Below the pieces are notes generated by a model. The model did no database searches. It saw nothing but the letters and a program-made list of their open reading frames with translations, and was not told the origin of the DNA. From JBBQFI01 sp038321775 (GTDB taxonomy: Bacteria > Verrucomicrobiota > Verrucomicrobiia > Chthoniobacterales > UBA10450), in contig JBBQFI010000002.1 in the NCBI GenBank assembly GCA_038321775.1, forward strand, positions 372,001 to 436,000: a stretch of DNA of 64,000 bases. The letters run 5' to 3'. A program made the position numbers and the translations under genes. How positions within the stretch are numbered: the stretch's first letter is position 1; every line of letters begins with the position of its first letter. Below are positions 44,159-53,180 of this stretch, one piece after another.

Positions 44159-44889
44159 TTCTTCGCCGCCTCCGGTGATGCTTGAGGTTTTGTCTCCGCT
44201 GGTTTGTCCAATTCGGCGCGATGTTCCGGCGGCACATCCGCCACCGCAGTGTTTTGGCTGCGTTGTAACGCGCGCAGATAGCAAATGATCGCCCAGCGAT
44301 CCGCGACCACGAGATTGGGCCCGTAGGCCATCATCGTATTCTTGCCGTTCGTGATGGTGTTGAAAATTTCGCCGTCAGCCATTTTACGAATGCGATCGTC
44401 CTGCAGCGTCACGACTGTCGCGAGCCCGTATTGTTTCGTGATGCCATCTCCCGCCGCCGTAGCGCCGTGGCACATCGCGCACGTGATATTGAAACGTTGC
44501 CGGCCGCGCTCCAATAATTGCGACGTCACTTCCATCGGAATGCCGGTACCCCATTTGTCGCCCATTTTTCCCGTGTCGTAATAATCCGTTCCTTCGCTAA
44601 ATCCCATGGCGGGATGCGGCTCTTCGGCCGGCGTGTTCGAAGCCGGCGTGGCAATCGTTTCTGGTTTCGGAAATTCGTAACCGAGCGGCACTGTGCCGTC
44701 GATCGGTGTACGCGCACCGCGATTGTCGGCAAAAAAACCGAGCGGCGCTTGTGCGCGAACTTTTGGCTGCCGCACCATGTCCGGGAAAACTTCGATCGGC
44801 GAACCGGTGCTGTGTTGCCCACGGAATCCAAGGAACGCGACCATTGCGATTCCGGTCAGGAAAAAAATGAGAAAGAAGCCGCGTAACAT
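44155..44889 (-). CDS. actE: Alternative complex III cytochrome c subunit ActE
   Basis: The 244-residue protein has an N-terminal lipoprotein-like or anchor helix (FFLIFFLTGIAMVAFLGF) and a single cytochrome c domain with CAMCHGATAAGDG and a likely axial Met in NTMMAYGP. The IEVFPDMVRQPKVRAQ stretch is typical of ActE. It receives electrons inside the complex and passes them on. The tail is Lys/Ala/Pro-rich. The gene starts 1 base after actD ends. Confidence 0.9.
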   Translation of the reverse strand: MLRGFFLIFFLTGIAMVAFLGFRGQHSTGSPIEVFPDMVRQPKVRAQAPLGFFADNRGARTPIDGTVPLGYEFPKPETIATPASNTPAEEPHPAMGFSEGTDYYDTGKMGDKWGTGIPMEVTSQLLERGRQRFNITCAMCHGATAAGDGITKQYGLATVVTLQDDRIRKMADGEIFNTITNGKNTMMAYGPNLVVADRWAIICYLRALQRSQNTAVADVPPEHRAELDKPAETKPQASPEAAKK

Positions 44890-44890
44890 A

Positions 44891-45445
44891 TCAATCTTCG
44901 TGAATGAGGGTGATGTGCTGGCCGCCGGTTTGCTCGAGAACTTCGCGCGCTTCCATTTCGGTGAAGCGCGGATCGCGCGCTTCAATCACGAGAAAAAATC
45001 CGTCATCTGTCGCGCGGCTGAAACGTTCCCAGTTAAAAATCGGATGGTACCAACGCGGCAGGCCGTTCATGATCAGCATCGCAAAAAACGCGGTGAAAGC
45101 GGAGAAGAGAACCGTCAGCTCGAACATGATCGGGAAGAACGCGGGCACAGTGCGCCAATCGAACGGTTTGCCGTGTACGACCAATGGATAAATGAACCAC
45201 GACGGACCGAACTCGACCGTCATTGCCGTAATAAAACCGGTGATGCCGCCACAAAGCACTGCGGCACTGAGCCACGATTTGCCCAGCCCCATCGCGTCGT
45301 CCATTCCATGAATCGGGAATGGTGAATGCACATCCCAGCGTTTGAATCCGGCGTCGCGCACGCGTTTGGCCGCTTCATACAGGGCCGCAGGGCTCTGGTA
45401 TTCCGCGCCCATGCCGTAAACCTGATGTCCAGCGGGCGTCCTCAA
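44891..45445 (-). CDS. actD: Alternative complex III subunit ActD
   Basis: The 184-residue protein has two membrane helices (SWLSAAVLCGGITGFITAMT and FELTVLFSAFTAFFAMLIMN) after a soluble N-terminus containing RWDVHSPFPIHGMDDAMGL, the signature of ActD (DUF3341). The C-terminal ferredoxin-like fold ends at LIHED. It appears to start at a TTG overlapping the actC stop; a Met at residue 12 is the next choice. Confidence 0.9.
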   Translation of the reverse strand: MRTPAGHQVYGMGAEYQSPAALYEAAKRVRDAGFKRWDVHSPFPIHGMDDAMGLGKSWLSAAVLCGGITGFITAMTVEFGPSWFIYPLVVHGKPFDWRTVPAFFPIMFELTVLFSAFTAFFAMLIMNGLPRWYHPIFNWERFSRATDDGFFLVIEARDPRFTEMEAREVLEQTGGQHITLIHED

Positions 45446-46902
45446 TTGCGCTCCTTTCCGCCGGCCGCGACGGGATGATGTTGCTGCGGTGTGCCGTAAT
45501 GCGGATCAGCTTCCGGCAAAACAATTTTTATTTCCGACATCGCAATCATCGGCAGATAGCGAATGAAAAGCAGGAAGAGCGACGTGAAAATTCCGAACGT
45601 GCCGACGAAAGTCCAGATATCGACCCAGGTCGGGATGAACAATCCCCACGACGACGGCAAAAAGTCGCGATGCAATCCGCCAACAATGATGATGAAACGC
45701 TCGAACCACATGCCGGCGTTCACGCACATGCAGACAAAGTAAACGACGAAGATGTTGTGCCGGCACCATTTGAACCAGAAGAGCTGTGGCGAAAGCGCGT
45801 TGCAGAAGAGCATGCCCGTCCACCAGTACCACCAGTAGGGGCCGAAGATGCGGTTAAAGAACGCAAACTTTTCGTATTGGTTTCCGCTATACCACGCGAC
45901 GAAGAATTCCATCGCGTAAGCGTAGGAAACGATCGAGCCCGTCAGCAAAATGATCTTCGCCATCTTGTCGATGTGCTGCGCCGTGATGACGTCCTGAAGC
46001 TTGAAAATCGCGCGCGCCGGAATGAGCAACGTCAGCACCATGGCGAACCCGCCAAAGATCGCGCCCGCGACAAAGTACGGCGGGAAGATCGTCGTGTGCC
46101 ACGTCGGCAGAATGGAGGTGGCGAAGTCGAAGGATACAACGCTGTGCACGGAAAGAACGAGCGGCGTGGCCAGACCTGCGAGAAGGAGATACGCCATTTC
46201 GTAATGACGCCAGTTGCGATTCGAACCGCGCCAACCGAATGCGAAAATTCCGAAGAGGAATTTTTTGATCTTCGCGGTGGACCGATCGCGCAACGTCGCC
46301 AGATCGGGAATCAAACCGGTGTACCAAAACAAAACGGAAACGGAAAAATATGTTGAGACCGCGAAGACGTCCCACAAAAGCGGGCTGCGGAAATTTGGCC
46401 AGATGCCGTAGTTGTTAGGCAAGGGCGCGAGATACCACGCCATCCAGACACGGCCAACGTGCACGCCGGGGAAAATCGCCGCGCAAATTACCGCGAACAA
46501 TGTCATCGCTTCCGCGGATCGGTTAATGGACGTGCGCCATTTTTGCCGGAGCAAAAATAAAATAGCGGAAATCAAAGTGCCGGCGTGTCCGATACCGATC
46601 CAGAAAACGAAATTGGTAATGTCCCAGGCCCAGCCCACCGGATGATTCAATCCCCAGACACCGACGCCGGTGGAAATCTGGTAGCCGAGACAAAACAAAC
46701 CGAACGCTGCGATAAGCGAAGTGAACGTAAACGAAACCCACCACCAGCGCGGCGCTGTTTCTTCCACGACGCCGGAAATGCGTTCGGTGATCCAGGTGAA
46801 GTTGCGCTTGTTTAAAACCAACGGCACGCGCGCGAGCGGGCGCTCGACCGAAGCGGAAGCTTCGCCTGCGATCACGTCGGGAGCTGTTGGAGAAGCGTCC
46901 AT
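45442..46902 (-). CDS. actC: Alternative complex III subunit ActC (NrfD/PsrC family)
   Basis: The 486-residue protein has ten predicted membrane helices of the NrfD/PsrC family (GIGHAGTLISAILFLLRQKWR, FPGVHVGRVWMAWYLAPLPN, SVHSVVSFDFATSILPTWH). ActC carries the quinol-binding site next to the ActB iron-sulfur chain. Length and operon position are standard. It overlaps actB by 1 base and actD by 4 bases. Confidence 0.93.
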   Translation of the reverse strand: MDASPTAPDVIAGEASASVERPLARVPLVLNKRNFTWITERISGVVEETAPRWWWVSFTFTSLIAAFGLFCLGYQISTGVGVWGLNHPVGWAWDITNFVFWIGIGHAGTLISAILFLLRQKWRTSINRSAEAMTLFAVICAAIFPGVHVGRVWMAWYLAPLPNNYGIWPNFRSPLLWDVFAVSTYFSVSVLFWYTGLIPDLATLRDRSTAKIKKFLFGIFAFGWRGSNRNWRHYEMAYLLLAGLATPLVLSVHSVVSFDFATSILPTWHTTIFPPYFVAGAIFGGFAMVLTLLIPARAIFKLQDVITAQHIDKMAKIILLTGSIVSYAYAMEFFVAWYSGNQYEKFAFFNRIFGPYWWYWWTGMLFCNALSPQLFWFKWCRHNIFVVYFVCMCVNAGMWFERFIIIVGGLHRDFLPSSWGLFIPTWVDIWTFVGTFGIFTSLFLLFIRYLPMIAMSEIKIVLPEADPHYGTPQQHHPVAAGGKERN

Positions 46903-49900
46903 TACGGTTTCGCCTCCGGATTTAACACACCCGCGTCATGGTCATGCCGGTACTTATGCGGCGGATGTTTTTCCTTCGGTCCTTCTTCGCCGCCAATACT
47001 TGCGACCGCGATCCGGCGCGCATCGGGCATTTTCGGATTCGGATTGCGAATACGTGCGAGATAGCTGGTGCGCGTTTTCACATTTAAATATTCGAGCAAC
47101 CGATAATTTCGGTCCTGCGCCTTCATCTTTGAGACCCGGCTTTCTGGATCGGCGATGTCGCCAAAAACAATCGCTTCGGTCGGACAAGCCTGAGCGCACG
47201 CGCTGGTAAAGGAATCGCGCGGAATCATCGTCTGATCGGAAGCGCCGGCGTGGACGTGCGCCGAGATTTTCGCTTCTTCGATGCGTTGCACACAAAATGT
47301 GCATTTCTCCATCACGCCACGCATGCGCACGGTGACGTTCGGATTCTTCTGCATCTTGGTCACGTCGGGCGCGCCCTTATGCGTGAACGGTCCGAGGTAC
47401 TCTTTATAAATACTAAACGCCCCCGCGATTTTCTTTTTGCCGATGGGCCGCTGATTGTAATCGAAGAAATTGAACCGGCGCACCTTGAACGGACAATTGT
47501 TCGCGCAATACCGCGTGCCGATGCAGCGGTTGTAAGCCATGACATTGAGGCCGTCCTCGCTGTGCACCGTTGCGTTGACCGGGCAAACCGTTTCACACGG
47601 CGCGTTCTCGCAGTGCTGACACATCATCGGCTCATGCACCATTTCCGGATCGGCCGGATACTCGCGCTTGTCTTCATTGAACGGTTTGGCACTCGCGTAA
47701 TAGCGATCGATCCGGATCCAATGCATGGCGCGGCCGTGACTGACCTGAAGTTTGCCGACAATGGGAATGTTATTTTCGCTCTGGCATGCGATGACGCACG
47801 CACTGCAACCGGTGCAAACATTGAGATCCACCGCCATCCCCCACTGCTGTGGAGCGGTGAGAGGCGGATGACTGTAAATACTCGGCAAGCGCTCCGGAAG
47901 TTCGTCGTCGCCGGCAATTTTTTTCGCGAACTCGGGGTCTTCGCGATAATGCTCAATCGTCGCTTCGCGCACGAGACCACGGCCTTCGATGCTCCAATGA
48001 TCCTGCGTGATCGAGAGCGGATAAGTGCCGCCCACCTTCGTCACGGTCACGCTGTCGACCGCCTGGCCATCCGCGATGATGTAATGCGGATTCGACGGCG
48101 TGCGCAAAAGGTAAGCATTGAATCCTGCTTCGTCGCCCACCGGACCGGTTTGCGTGCGGCCGTAGCCTAACGAGATCGTAATCGAATTATCCGCGTGACC
48201 AGGTGAGACGAGCGACGCGATAACAAGCTCGCGTTTGATGGGATGATTTTTTTCGTCCGTGGCTTTTTCAGCGACGGTAATCCGGATCAAGTCGCCGTTC
48301 TCGACCTTGAGATTTTTTGCGAACGCCGGACTCATGAGCGCGGCATTGTCCCAGGTGAGTTTCGTCACGGGATCGGGCATTTCCTGAAGCCAGCCGTTGT
48401 TGATGTAACGGCCGTCGTCCATCGCGTAACTGGCCACGAGCACAATCTCAGGCGACTTCGCCGTTGGCGGCGCCGTCGGAGACCAAAGTGTATGGGCCAC
48501 GCCGCCAGCCGTGTTGCCGTTGAAGGTCGGTGGTTTGTCCCGAAGCTGAATGTGCGAAGCAAATCCGTCGTGCAAAAACTTCGACCACGCGGTTTGAAAA
48601 TCACCCGGCGGTTTCGTCGCGCGAAATGTTTCCTGCACTAACTCCGGTCCTTCCACTTTTGGTTCGCCCAAAAGCGTGTGCATCACTTCGATTTCCGAAA
48701 GTCCACCGAAGAGCGGCAGTATCATCGGTTGAATCGCGAGATACGCGCCATCGGAAGTAAGCGCGTCACCCCACGATTCGAGATAATGCGCCATGGGCAG
48801 ATGCCACTGGCTCGCGGCCGAAGTCGCGTCTTCGTAATAACCGAGACGCACGACCTCCGGCACTTTCTTCTGCAAGTCGAGCCAATCGACCGCTTGTTTC
48901 GTTTGCGGATCAATCGTTAGGGAACGCGGTGCATTATAAACTGGATCGCCGCCAAAAATGAAAAGCTGCTTCACCCGTCCCGCGGCCATTTCTCCCGCGA
49001 GCTGCAGAATGCTGTTCGTATTCGGATTGCGCGCGAATTCGCGGACGATCAGGGTCTTGCCCAAATTCTTGAGCGCGGAATTGATTCCGTAGACGAGCAA
49101 TTGCACGACGACCGGTTGCTGCGAACCGGCCATGACCAAACTCGCGCCCGGTTTCGACATGAGATCGTCCGCGGCCTCGCTCAACCATTTATCGTCAAAG
49201 TCGGCGCCCTCCGGCGCTTTCAATGTGGCGAGGACAGAAAATAAACCTTCATCTTTTGTCGCGGTCGCAATTTTTCCCGCCAGCGCGTGTGTGACTGCGG
49301 GGATCTGGCTCGCCGCGCAACGCAAGCGATGATCTGCCATCGCGCCGGTAAGAGTGAAACGATTTTCGACCACGTAGAGCCGGTTCATCGAGTCCTTCGC
49401 CTCTGCGACTCGACGACGCGATGCGAACGCACGCACAGACGCGAGATCGCCTTCGCCGCAACTCAGGAAATCGCTATCGAGCGTGAGGACGACATCCGCG
49501 CGCTCGAGTTGCGGCACAAGCGTCGTGTTATCGCCGAAACTGATCTGCGTTCCAAAATCCTGCGCGGGACTGAGCAGCGGATCGTGGACGCACCAGATCA
49601 TCGACGGAAATTTTTTCTCAATTTGCTGGCGCAAACGTTCGCGCGTCGGCGAATGCGTTTCCTCTACGATAAACGCGAGACCCGCGCCGCCATTCGCTGC
49701 CATCTTCCCGCCGAGATCCGTGAGATATTTTTCGAAACTCGCGCGATCGGAATTTTTCCCTTTTTCCAGAAACCGTTTTGATCGCGCCGGATCGTAAAGA
49801 TCGAGAACGGATGCCTGCGCATAAAGATCCGACGCTCCGCCGCTCGCGGGATGCAGTGGATTGCCGTCGACTTTGGTCGGCCGACCATCGTGCGTGGTCA

Positions 49901-50237
49901 CGACGAGCGGAAGTGCGCCGTTCCGACGCGGCATCGCCGTCGCGTAAAACAGGGGCTTGCCTGGAATCGCCCATTCGGCGCTTTTCGTGAAGGGAACCAG
50001 ATGCGCTTCCGGACGGCGACAACTCGTTAGGCCAAAACCGGCCAGGGCCATCGACGCGCCCATGTATTTCAAAAAGCTGCGCCGGGAAACGTCGTCACCT
50101 TCCATTTGCGCGGCGCCCGAAGGAAATTCGCGTTCGAGCCAGCCGCGGAATTCCGGCGTGTCGCTCAGCTCGCTCACACTGCGCCAATAGCGTTTGCCGG
50201 TCAGCGATTCGGATGGGTGTTCGAAAATTCGTTTCAT
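46902..50237 (-). CDS. actB: Alternative complex III fused molybdopterin-like / iron-sulfur subunit ActB
   Basis: The 1111-residue protein joins a molybdopterin-oxidoreductase-like region (about residues 70-740, without obvious N-terminal cluster cysteines) to a ferredoxin-like region with CTGCSACVIACQSEN, CQHCENAPCETVCPV, CIGTRYCANNCPF and CTFCVQ...ACAQACP motifs for four clusters. A Tat-type signal, SRRSFLKYMGASMALAGFGL, lies at residues 51-70 behind a 50-residue leader, as in other ActB proteins. The ATG at 50237 overlaps the actA stop. Confidence 0.94.
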   Translation of the reverse strand: MKRIFEHPSESLTGKRYWRSVSELSDTPEFRGWLEREFPSGAAQMEGDDVSRRSFLKYMGASMALAGFGLTSCRRPEAHLVPFTKSAEWAIPGKPLFYATAMPRRNGALPLVVTTHDGRPTKVDGNPLHPASGGASDLYAQASVLDLYDPARSKRFLEKGKNSDRASFEKYLTDLGGKMAANGGAGLAFIVEETHSPTRERLRQQIEKKFPSMIWCVHDPLLSPAQDFGTQISFGDNTTLVPQLERADVVLTLDSDFLSCGEGDLASVRAFASRRRVAEAKDSMNRLYVVENRFTLTGAMADHRLRCAASQIPAVTHALAGKIATATKDEGLFSVLATLKAPEGADFDDKWLSEAADDLMSKPGASLVMAGSQQPVVVQLLVYGINSALKNLGKTLIVREFARNPNTNSILQLAGEMAAGRVKQLFIFGGDPVYNAPRSLTIDPQTKQAVDWLDLQKKVPEVVRLGYYEDATSAASQWHLPMAHYLESWGDALTSDGAYLAIQPMILPLFGGLSEIEVMHTLLGEPKVEGPELVQETFRATKPPGDFQTAWSKFLHDGFASHIQLRDKPPTFNGNTAGGVAHTLWSPTAPPTAKSPEIVLVASYAMDDGRYINNGWLQEMPDPVTKLTWDNAALMSPAFAKNLKVENGDLIRITVAEKATDEKNHPIKRELVIASLVSPGHADNSITISLGYGRTQTGPVGDEAGFNAYLLRTPSNPHYIIADGQAVDSVTVTKVGGTYPLSITQDHWSIEGRGLVREATIEHYREDPEFAKKIAGDDELPERLPSIYSHPPLTAPQQWGMAVDLNVCTGCSACVIACQSENNIPIVGKLQVSHGRAMHWIRIDRYYASAKPFNEDKREYPADPEMVHEPMMCQHCENAPCETVCPVNATVHSEDGLNVMAYNRCIGTRYCANNCPFKVRRFNFFDYNQRPIGKKKIAGAFSIYKEYLGPFTHKGAPDVTKMQKNPNVTVRMRGVMEKCTFCVQRIEEAKISAHVHAGASDQTMIPRDSFTSACAQACPTEAIVFGDIADPESRVSKMKAQDRNYRLLEYLNVKTRTSYLARIRNPNPKMPDARRIAVASIGGEEGPKEKHPPHKYRHDHDAGVLNPEAKP

Positions 50238-50959
50238 CGATGGCACCCCTGGCAATTGAGCGGCGGTTTAACGTTCCAGCGTTCCTGCAAGGTTCGACCG
50301 ATCTCCTGTTGCGTGAGCGTTTGTTTCTTCGAAAAATCTTCTTCTGCGTCTTTCGGCTGTCCGTACTTTGCGACGAATGTTGCCGGTTTCACATCGCCCG
50401 GTTTCCAATCGAGATTAAAAACCTGGTCGTCAGGCCGCAGGAAATTCTCGGGATGCCGATGACACTCCAAACACCACGCCATGCTGTGCGGTTTGGCGTG
50501 ATACACCACCGCCATGTGGTTGACTTGCCCGTGACAACTCGCGCAGCTCACTCCACGATTCACATGGATCGAGTGATTAAAGTAAACGTAGTCGGGCGTG
50601 CGATGGAGTTGCACCCACTCGACCGGCTCACCCGATTTCCAACTCGCGCGCACCGGTTCCAGTTTCGGATTCTCCTTTTGCACCTGCGTGTGACAATTCA
50701 TGCAGGTCTGCGTGTTTGGAATGTTCGAATGCGCCGCGACATCCACGAAGCTATGGCAATAACGGCAGTCCATCCCCAACTGCGAAACGTGAACGTCGTG
50801 CGGAAACGGCACAGGTTGGATCGGTTGATAACCGACGCGCGTATATTTCGGCGTGACGTAATACCACGTCGCCGCGGTCAATCCACAAACGGAGACGATC
50901 GAGCAAATGGTGAGTTTGAGCGGCAGCCAATTCGTCCATTTGGGAAAAAAATTCGCCAT
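50234..50959 (-). CDS. actA: Alternative complex III pentaheme cytochrome ActA
   Basis: The 241-residue protein has one N-terminal membrane helix (LTICSIVSVCGLTAATWYYV) and five CxxCH heme sites: CRYCH, CMNCH, CASCH, CLECH and CQGCH, with further histidines for axial ligation. This is the first gene of the operon that continues for 12 kb through the CcoN-like module. Five hemes is the normal ActA count. The promoter must lie in the 257 bases before the divergent amidohydrolase gene. Confidence 0.94.
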   Translation of the reverse strand: MANFFPKWTNWLPLKLTICSIVSVCGLTAATWYYVTPKYTRVGYQPIQPVPFPHDVHVSQLGMDCRYCHSFVDVAAHSNIPNTQTCMNCHTQVQKENPKLEPVRASWKSGEPVEWVQLHRTPDYVYFNHSIHVNRGVSCASCHGQVNHMAVVYHAKPHSMAWCLECHRHPENFLRPDDQVFNLDWKPGDVKPATFVAKYGQPKDAEEDFSKKQTLTQQEIGRTLQERWNVKPPLNCQGCHR

Positions 50960-51216
50960 AACGAATCAGCGGACCGCTGCGGCAGCGGGCCAACATGGAA
51001 AAAATTGAGCGGCGCGATTAAACGAGTTCAAAAAGTCGGCAGGTTAAGGTTCGCTCGCACGTGTGCAGCGACGGGGCCAGTCTATAAATCGAAGCCACGA
51101 TGGCAAAAGAAAATTCGTCGCGCATTTCCAATTCTTTTCGTAAAAAAACAGCGCCGGTTTTCACAATCGAACAGCCGGCAAAAGTGATAACGTCAAAACT
51201 TAGGCGGAGCGTCAAT
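50960..51216. promoter_or_regulatory. Divergent region between actA and the amidohydrolase gene
   Basis: This gap must contain the promoters of both genes. A TATAAA at 51083-51088 is a possible -10 for the plus-strand gene, but no convincing -35 accompanies it. The frame of the amidohydrolase is open back to 51100, so the gap is shorter if that start is used. Confidence 0.35.
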
Positions 51217-52914
51217 GTGAAAGCGCGTTTTCTTCAAGTCGGCAGCACTCTTGTTTTTATTTTTCTCTCTCATACTTCGCGCATCCATGCCGCGGAGGAT
51301 GTCGATCTGGTTCTCCTGAACGGAAATATTTACACGGTGAATGAGCGGCAGCCGCACGCCGACGCGATCGCGGTGCGAAAAGATCGGACTGTTTTTGTCG
51401 GCACCAATAACGAAGCAAAAAAGTTGGCTGCGGAAAAAACACGCGTCATCGATCTGCACGGCGCGACGGTCGTTCCCGGAATGACGGATTCGCATTGCCA
51501 CATCTTCGGCATCGGCGAACGCGAGATGATTTTGAATCTTGAAGGAACAAACACGCGCGCAGATTTTCTTACCAAAGTAAAAAAGCGCGTCGCGCAGATA
51601 ACCGCGGACAAATGGATCACGGGTCGCGGTTGGATCGAAACTTTTTGGAAACCGGCAACATTTCCCACACGCCAGGAACTCGATAAAATCGCTCCGCACA
51701 ATCCGGTTTTTCTCACGCGCGCCGATGGACACGCCGCAATCGCCAACAGCGCGGCGCTGCGAGTGGCGAAGATCGATCGCAACACGGCAAGTCCATTCGG
51801 TGGCGAAATTTTGAAAGACAAAACCGGTGAACCGACCGGCATGCTGCTCGACAACGCGCAGGATCTTGTCGAAAAAAATATTCCGAAACCGAGCGGGGCG
51901 GAACGCGACCAAGCGCTGTTGCTCGGCGTCCAACGCGAGATCGGGCTCGGCTGGTGCGAAATTCAAAACGCCGGCAGCGAACTTGCCGATCAGGCGGTCA
52001 TGCGGCGCGCGTTCGAGGTGAACAAAATCAACCTGCGAATTTACAACGCAGCGTACGGGCCGGGCGAAGCGGCCAGGGCGTTGCTGAAAGATGGACCGAC
52101 GCTTGACGCCTTCGATCACCACTTCACCCAGCGCACGATCAAAGTGATTTTCGACGGTGCGCTCGGTTCCCGCGGCGCGGCCTTGCTCGCGCCGTATTCG
52201 GACAAACCCGATACCTCCGGTTATCTCACGCAGAAACCTGAAGAGTTATCGCCGATGTTCGAAGAGGCATTGCGTCGCGGCATTCAAGTGGAGACGCACG
52301 CCATTGGCGATCGCGCGAACCGAACGATTCTCGATTTATACGAAAAAGCATTCGCGGCCGTTCCGCCTAACGAGCGAAAAATCCAAGCACCGCGCTGGCG
52401 CGTCGAGCACGCACAAATTTTAAGCGCACAAGATATCCCGCGCTTTGCCAAGCTGAATGTGATCGCGTCGATGCAACCATCCCACGCGATCAGCGATTTA
52501 TTTTTCGCGCCGAGCCGTCTCGGAATGGAACGTCTCGCCGGCGCTTATGCCTGGAACAGTTTGCTCAAAACCGGCGCGATGATTTGCGGTGGTTCCGACG
52601 CGCCGGTCGAACGCGGCGAACCAATGATTGAGTTTTACGCCGCTGTCGCGCGCAAAAGCGTGAAAGGTTTCACAGGCGAAGGCTGGCATCCGGAACAGGC
52701 CGTTTCGCGCGAAGATGCGCTGAAGATGTTTACGCTCTGGCCTGCTTATGCCGCCTTCGAGGAAAGCGAGAAAGGTTCCATCGAACTAAACAAGCTGGCC
52801 GACTTCACCATCCTTTCGCAAGACATCATGAAAATCCCTGAGTCAAAAATTTTGCAGACTCATGCGGTAATGACCATTATCGGCGGCAAGATCGCGTTCG
52901 AAACGGGCCGATAG
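51217..52914 (+). CDS. Secreted amidohydrolase, YtcJ-like
   Basis: The 565-residue protein has a signal peptide (FLQVGSTLVFIFLSHTSRIHA) and a metal-dependent amidohydrolase barrel: DSHCHIFG metal site near the N-terminus, THAIGDRANRTIL, RVEHAQIL and GSDAPVERGEP. This is the YtcJ-like group (LNGNIYTVNE start), whose substrates are mostly unknown. I prefer the GTG at 51217, preceded at 7 bases by GGAG and directly before the signal peptide; an ATG at 51100 would add 39 residues. After the TAG stop the same frame stays open through a 21-bp repeat array. Confidence 0.85.
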   Translation: MKARFLQVGSTLVFIFLSHTSRIHAAEDVDLVLLNGNIYTVNERQPHADAIAVRKDRTVFVGTNNEAKKLAAEKTRVIDLHGATVVPGMTDSHCHIFGIGEREMILNLEGTNTRADFLTKVKKRVAQITADKWITGRGWIETFWKPATFPTRQELDKIAPHNPVFLTRADGHAAIANSAALRVAKIDRNTASPFGGEILKDKTGEPTGMLLDNAQDLVEKNIPKPSGAERDQALLLGVQREIGLGWCEIQNAGSELADQAVMRRAFEVNKINLRIYNAAYGPGEAARALLKDGPTLDAFDHHFTQRTIKVIFDGALGSRGAALLAPYSDKPDTSGYLTQKPEELSPMFEEALRRGIQVETHAIGDRANRTILDLYEKAFAAVPPNERKIQAPRWRVEHAQILSAQDIPRFAKLNVIASMQPSHAISDLFFAPSRLGMERLAGAYAWNSLLKTGAMICGGSDAPVERGEPMIEFYAAVARKSVKGFTGEGWHPEQAVSREDALKMFTLWPAYAAFEESEKGSIELNKLADFTILSQDIMKIPESKILQTHAVMTIIGGKIAFETGR

Positions 52915-53082
52915 CGATTTTGCGGCGCTGACCCGCGTTTGGCCGGCATTTCCGAAGCCTTGTCCGCTCCAAAGGAAGGTTTGTCCGGCGTGGACAAAGC
53001 TTTGGGAGCCGCAACCAAAGGTTTGTTCGGCTTGGACAAACCTTCCTTTGCCTCGGACAAAGGTTTGTTTGCGCCGCCTAAA
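52915..53082 (+). repeat. Eight tandem 21-bp units directly after the amidohydrolase stop
   Basis: Starting with the base after TAG, eight units of exactly 21 bases follow (starts 52915, 52936, 52957, 52978, 52999, 53020, 53041 and 53062), then GGTTAA. The consensus is close to GGTTTGTCCGGCNTGGACAAA. In the amidohydrolase frame each unit reads as a heptad such as GLSGVDK, GLFGLDK or ALSAPKE, with no stop until TAA at 53086-53088. The minus strand is open as well. There are no spacers. Confidence 0.85.
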
Positions 53083-53180
53083 GGTTAATCTAAAACCGGT
53101 AAACCGTCTGGGAAACAGACATTTACGTCGTTTTCAGCGACTGAAGGCTCAAGTCTGGCCAACGGAAGCGAGCGGCGCGG

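Noticed and set aside
47250..48170. 306-codon open frame on the plus strand
   Set aside because: Antisense to actB across its iron-sulfur region; no recognisable protein features.
50213..51187. 324-codon open frame on the plus strand
   Set aside because: Antisense to actA, whose five heme motifs are unmistakable; it also runs through the intergenic region.
51193..52122. 309-codon open frame on the minus strand
   Set aside because: Antisense to the amidohydrolase metal-site region.
52860..53060. Minus-strand open frame over the second 21-bp array
   Set aside because: Both strands are open because the unit length is a multiple of three; the plus-strand frame continues the upstream gene and is the more interesting reading.
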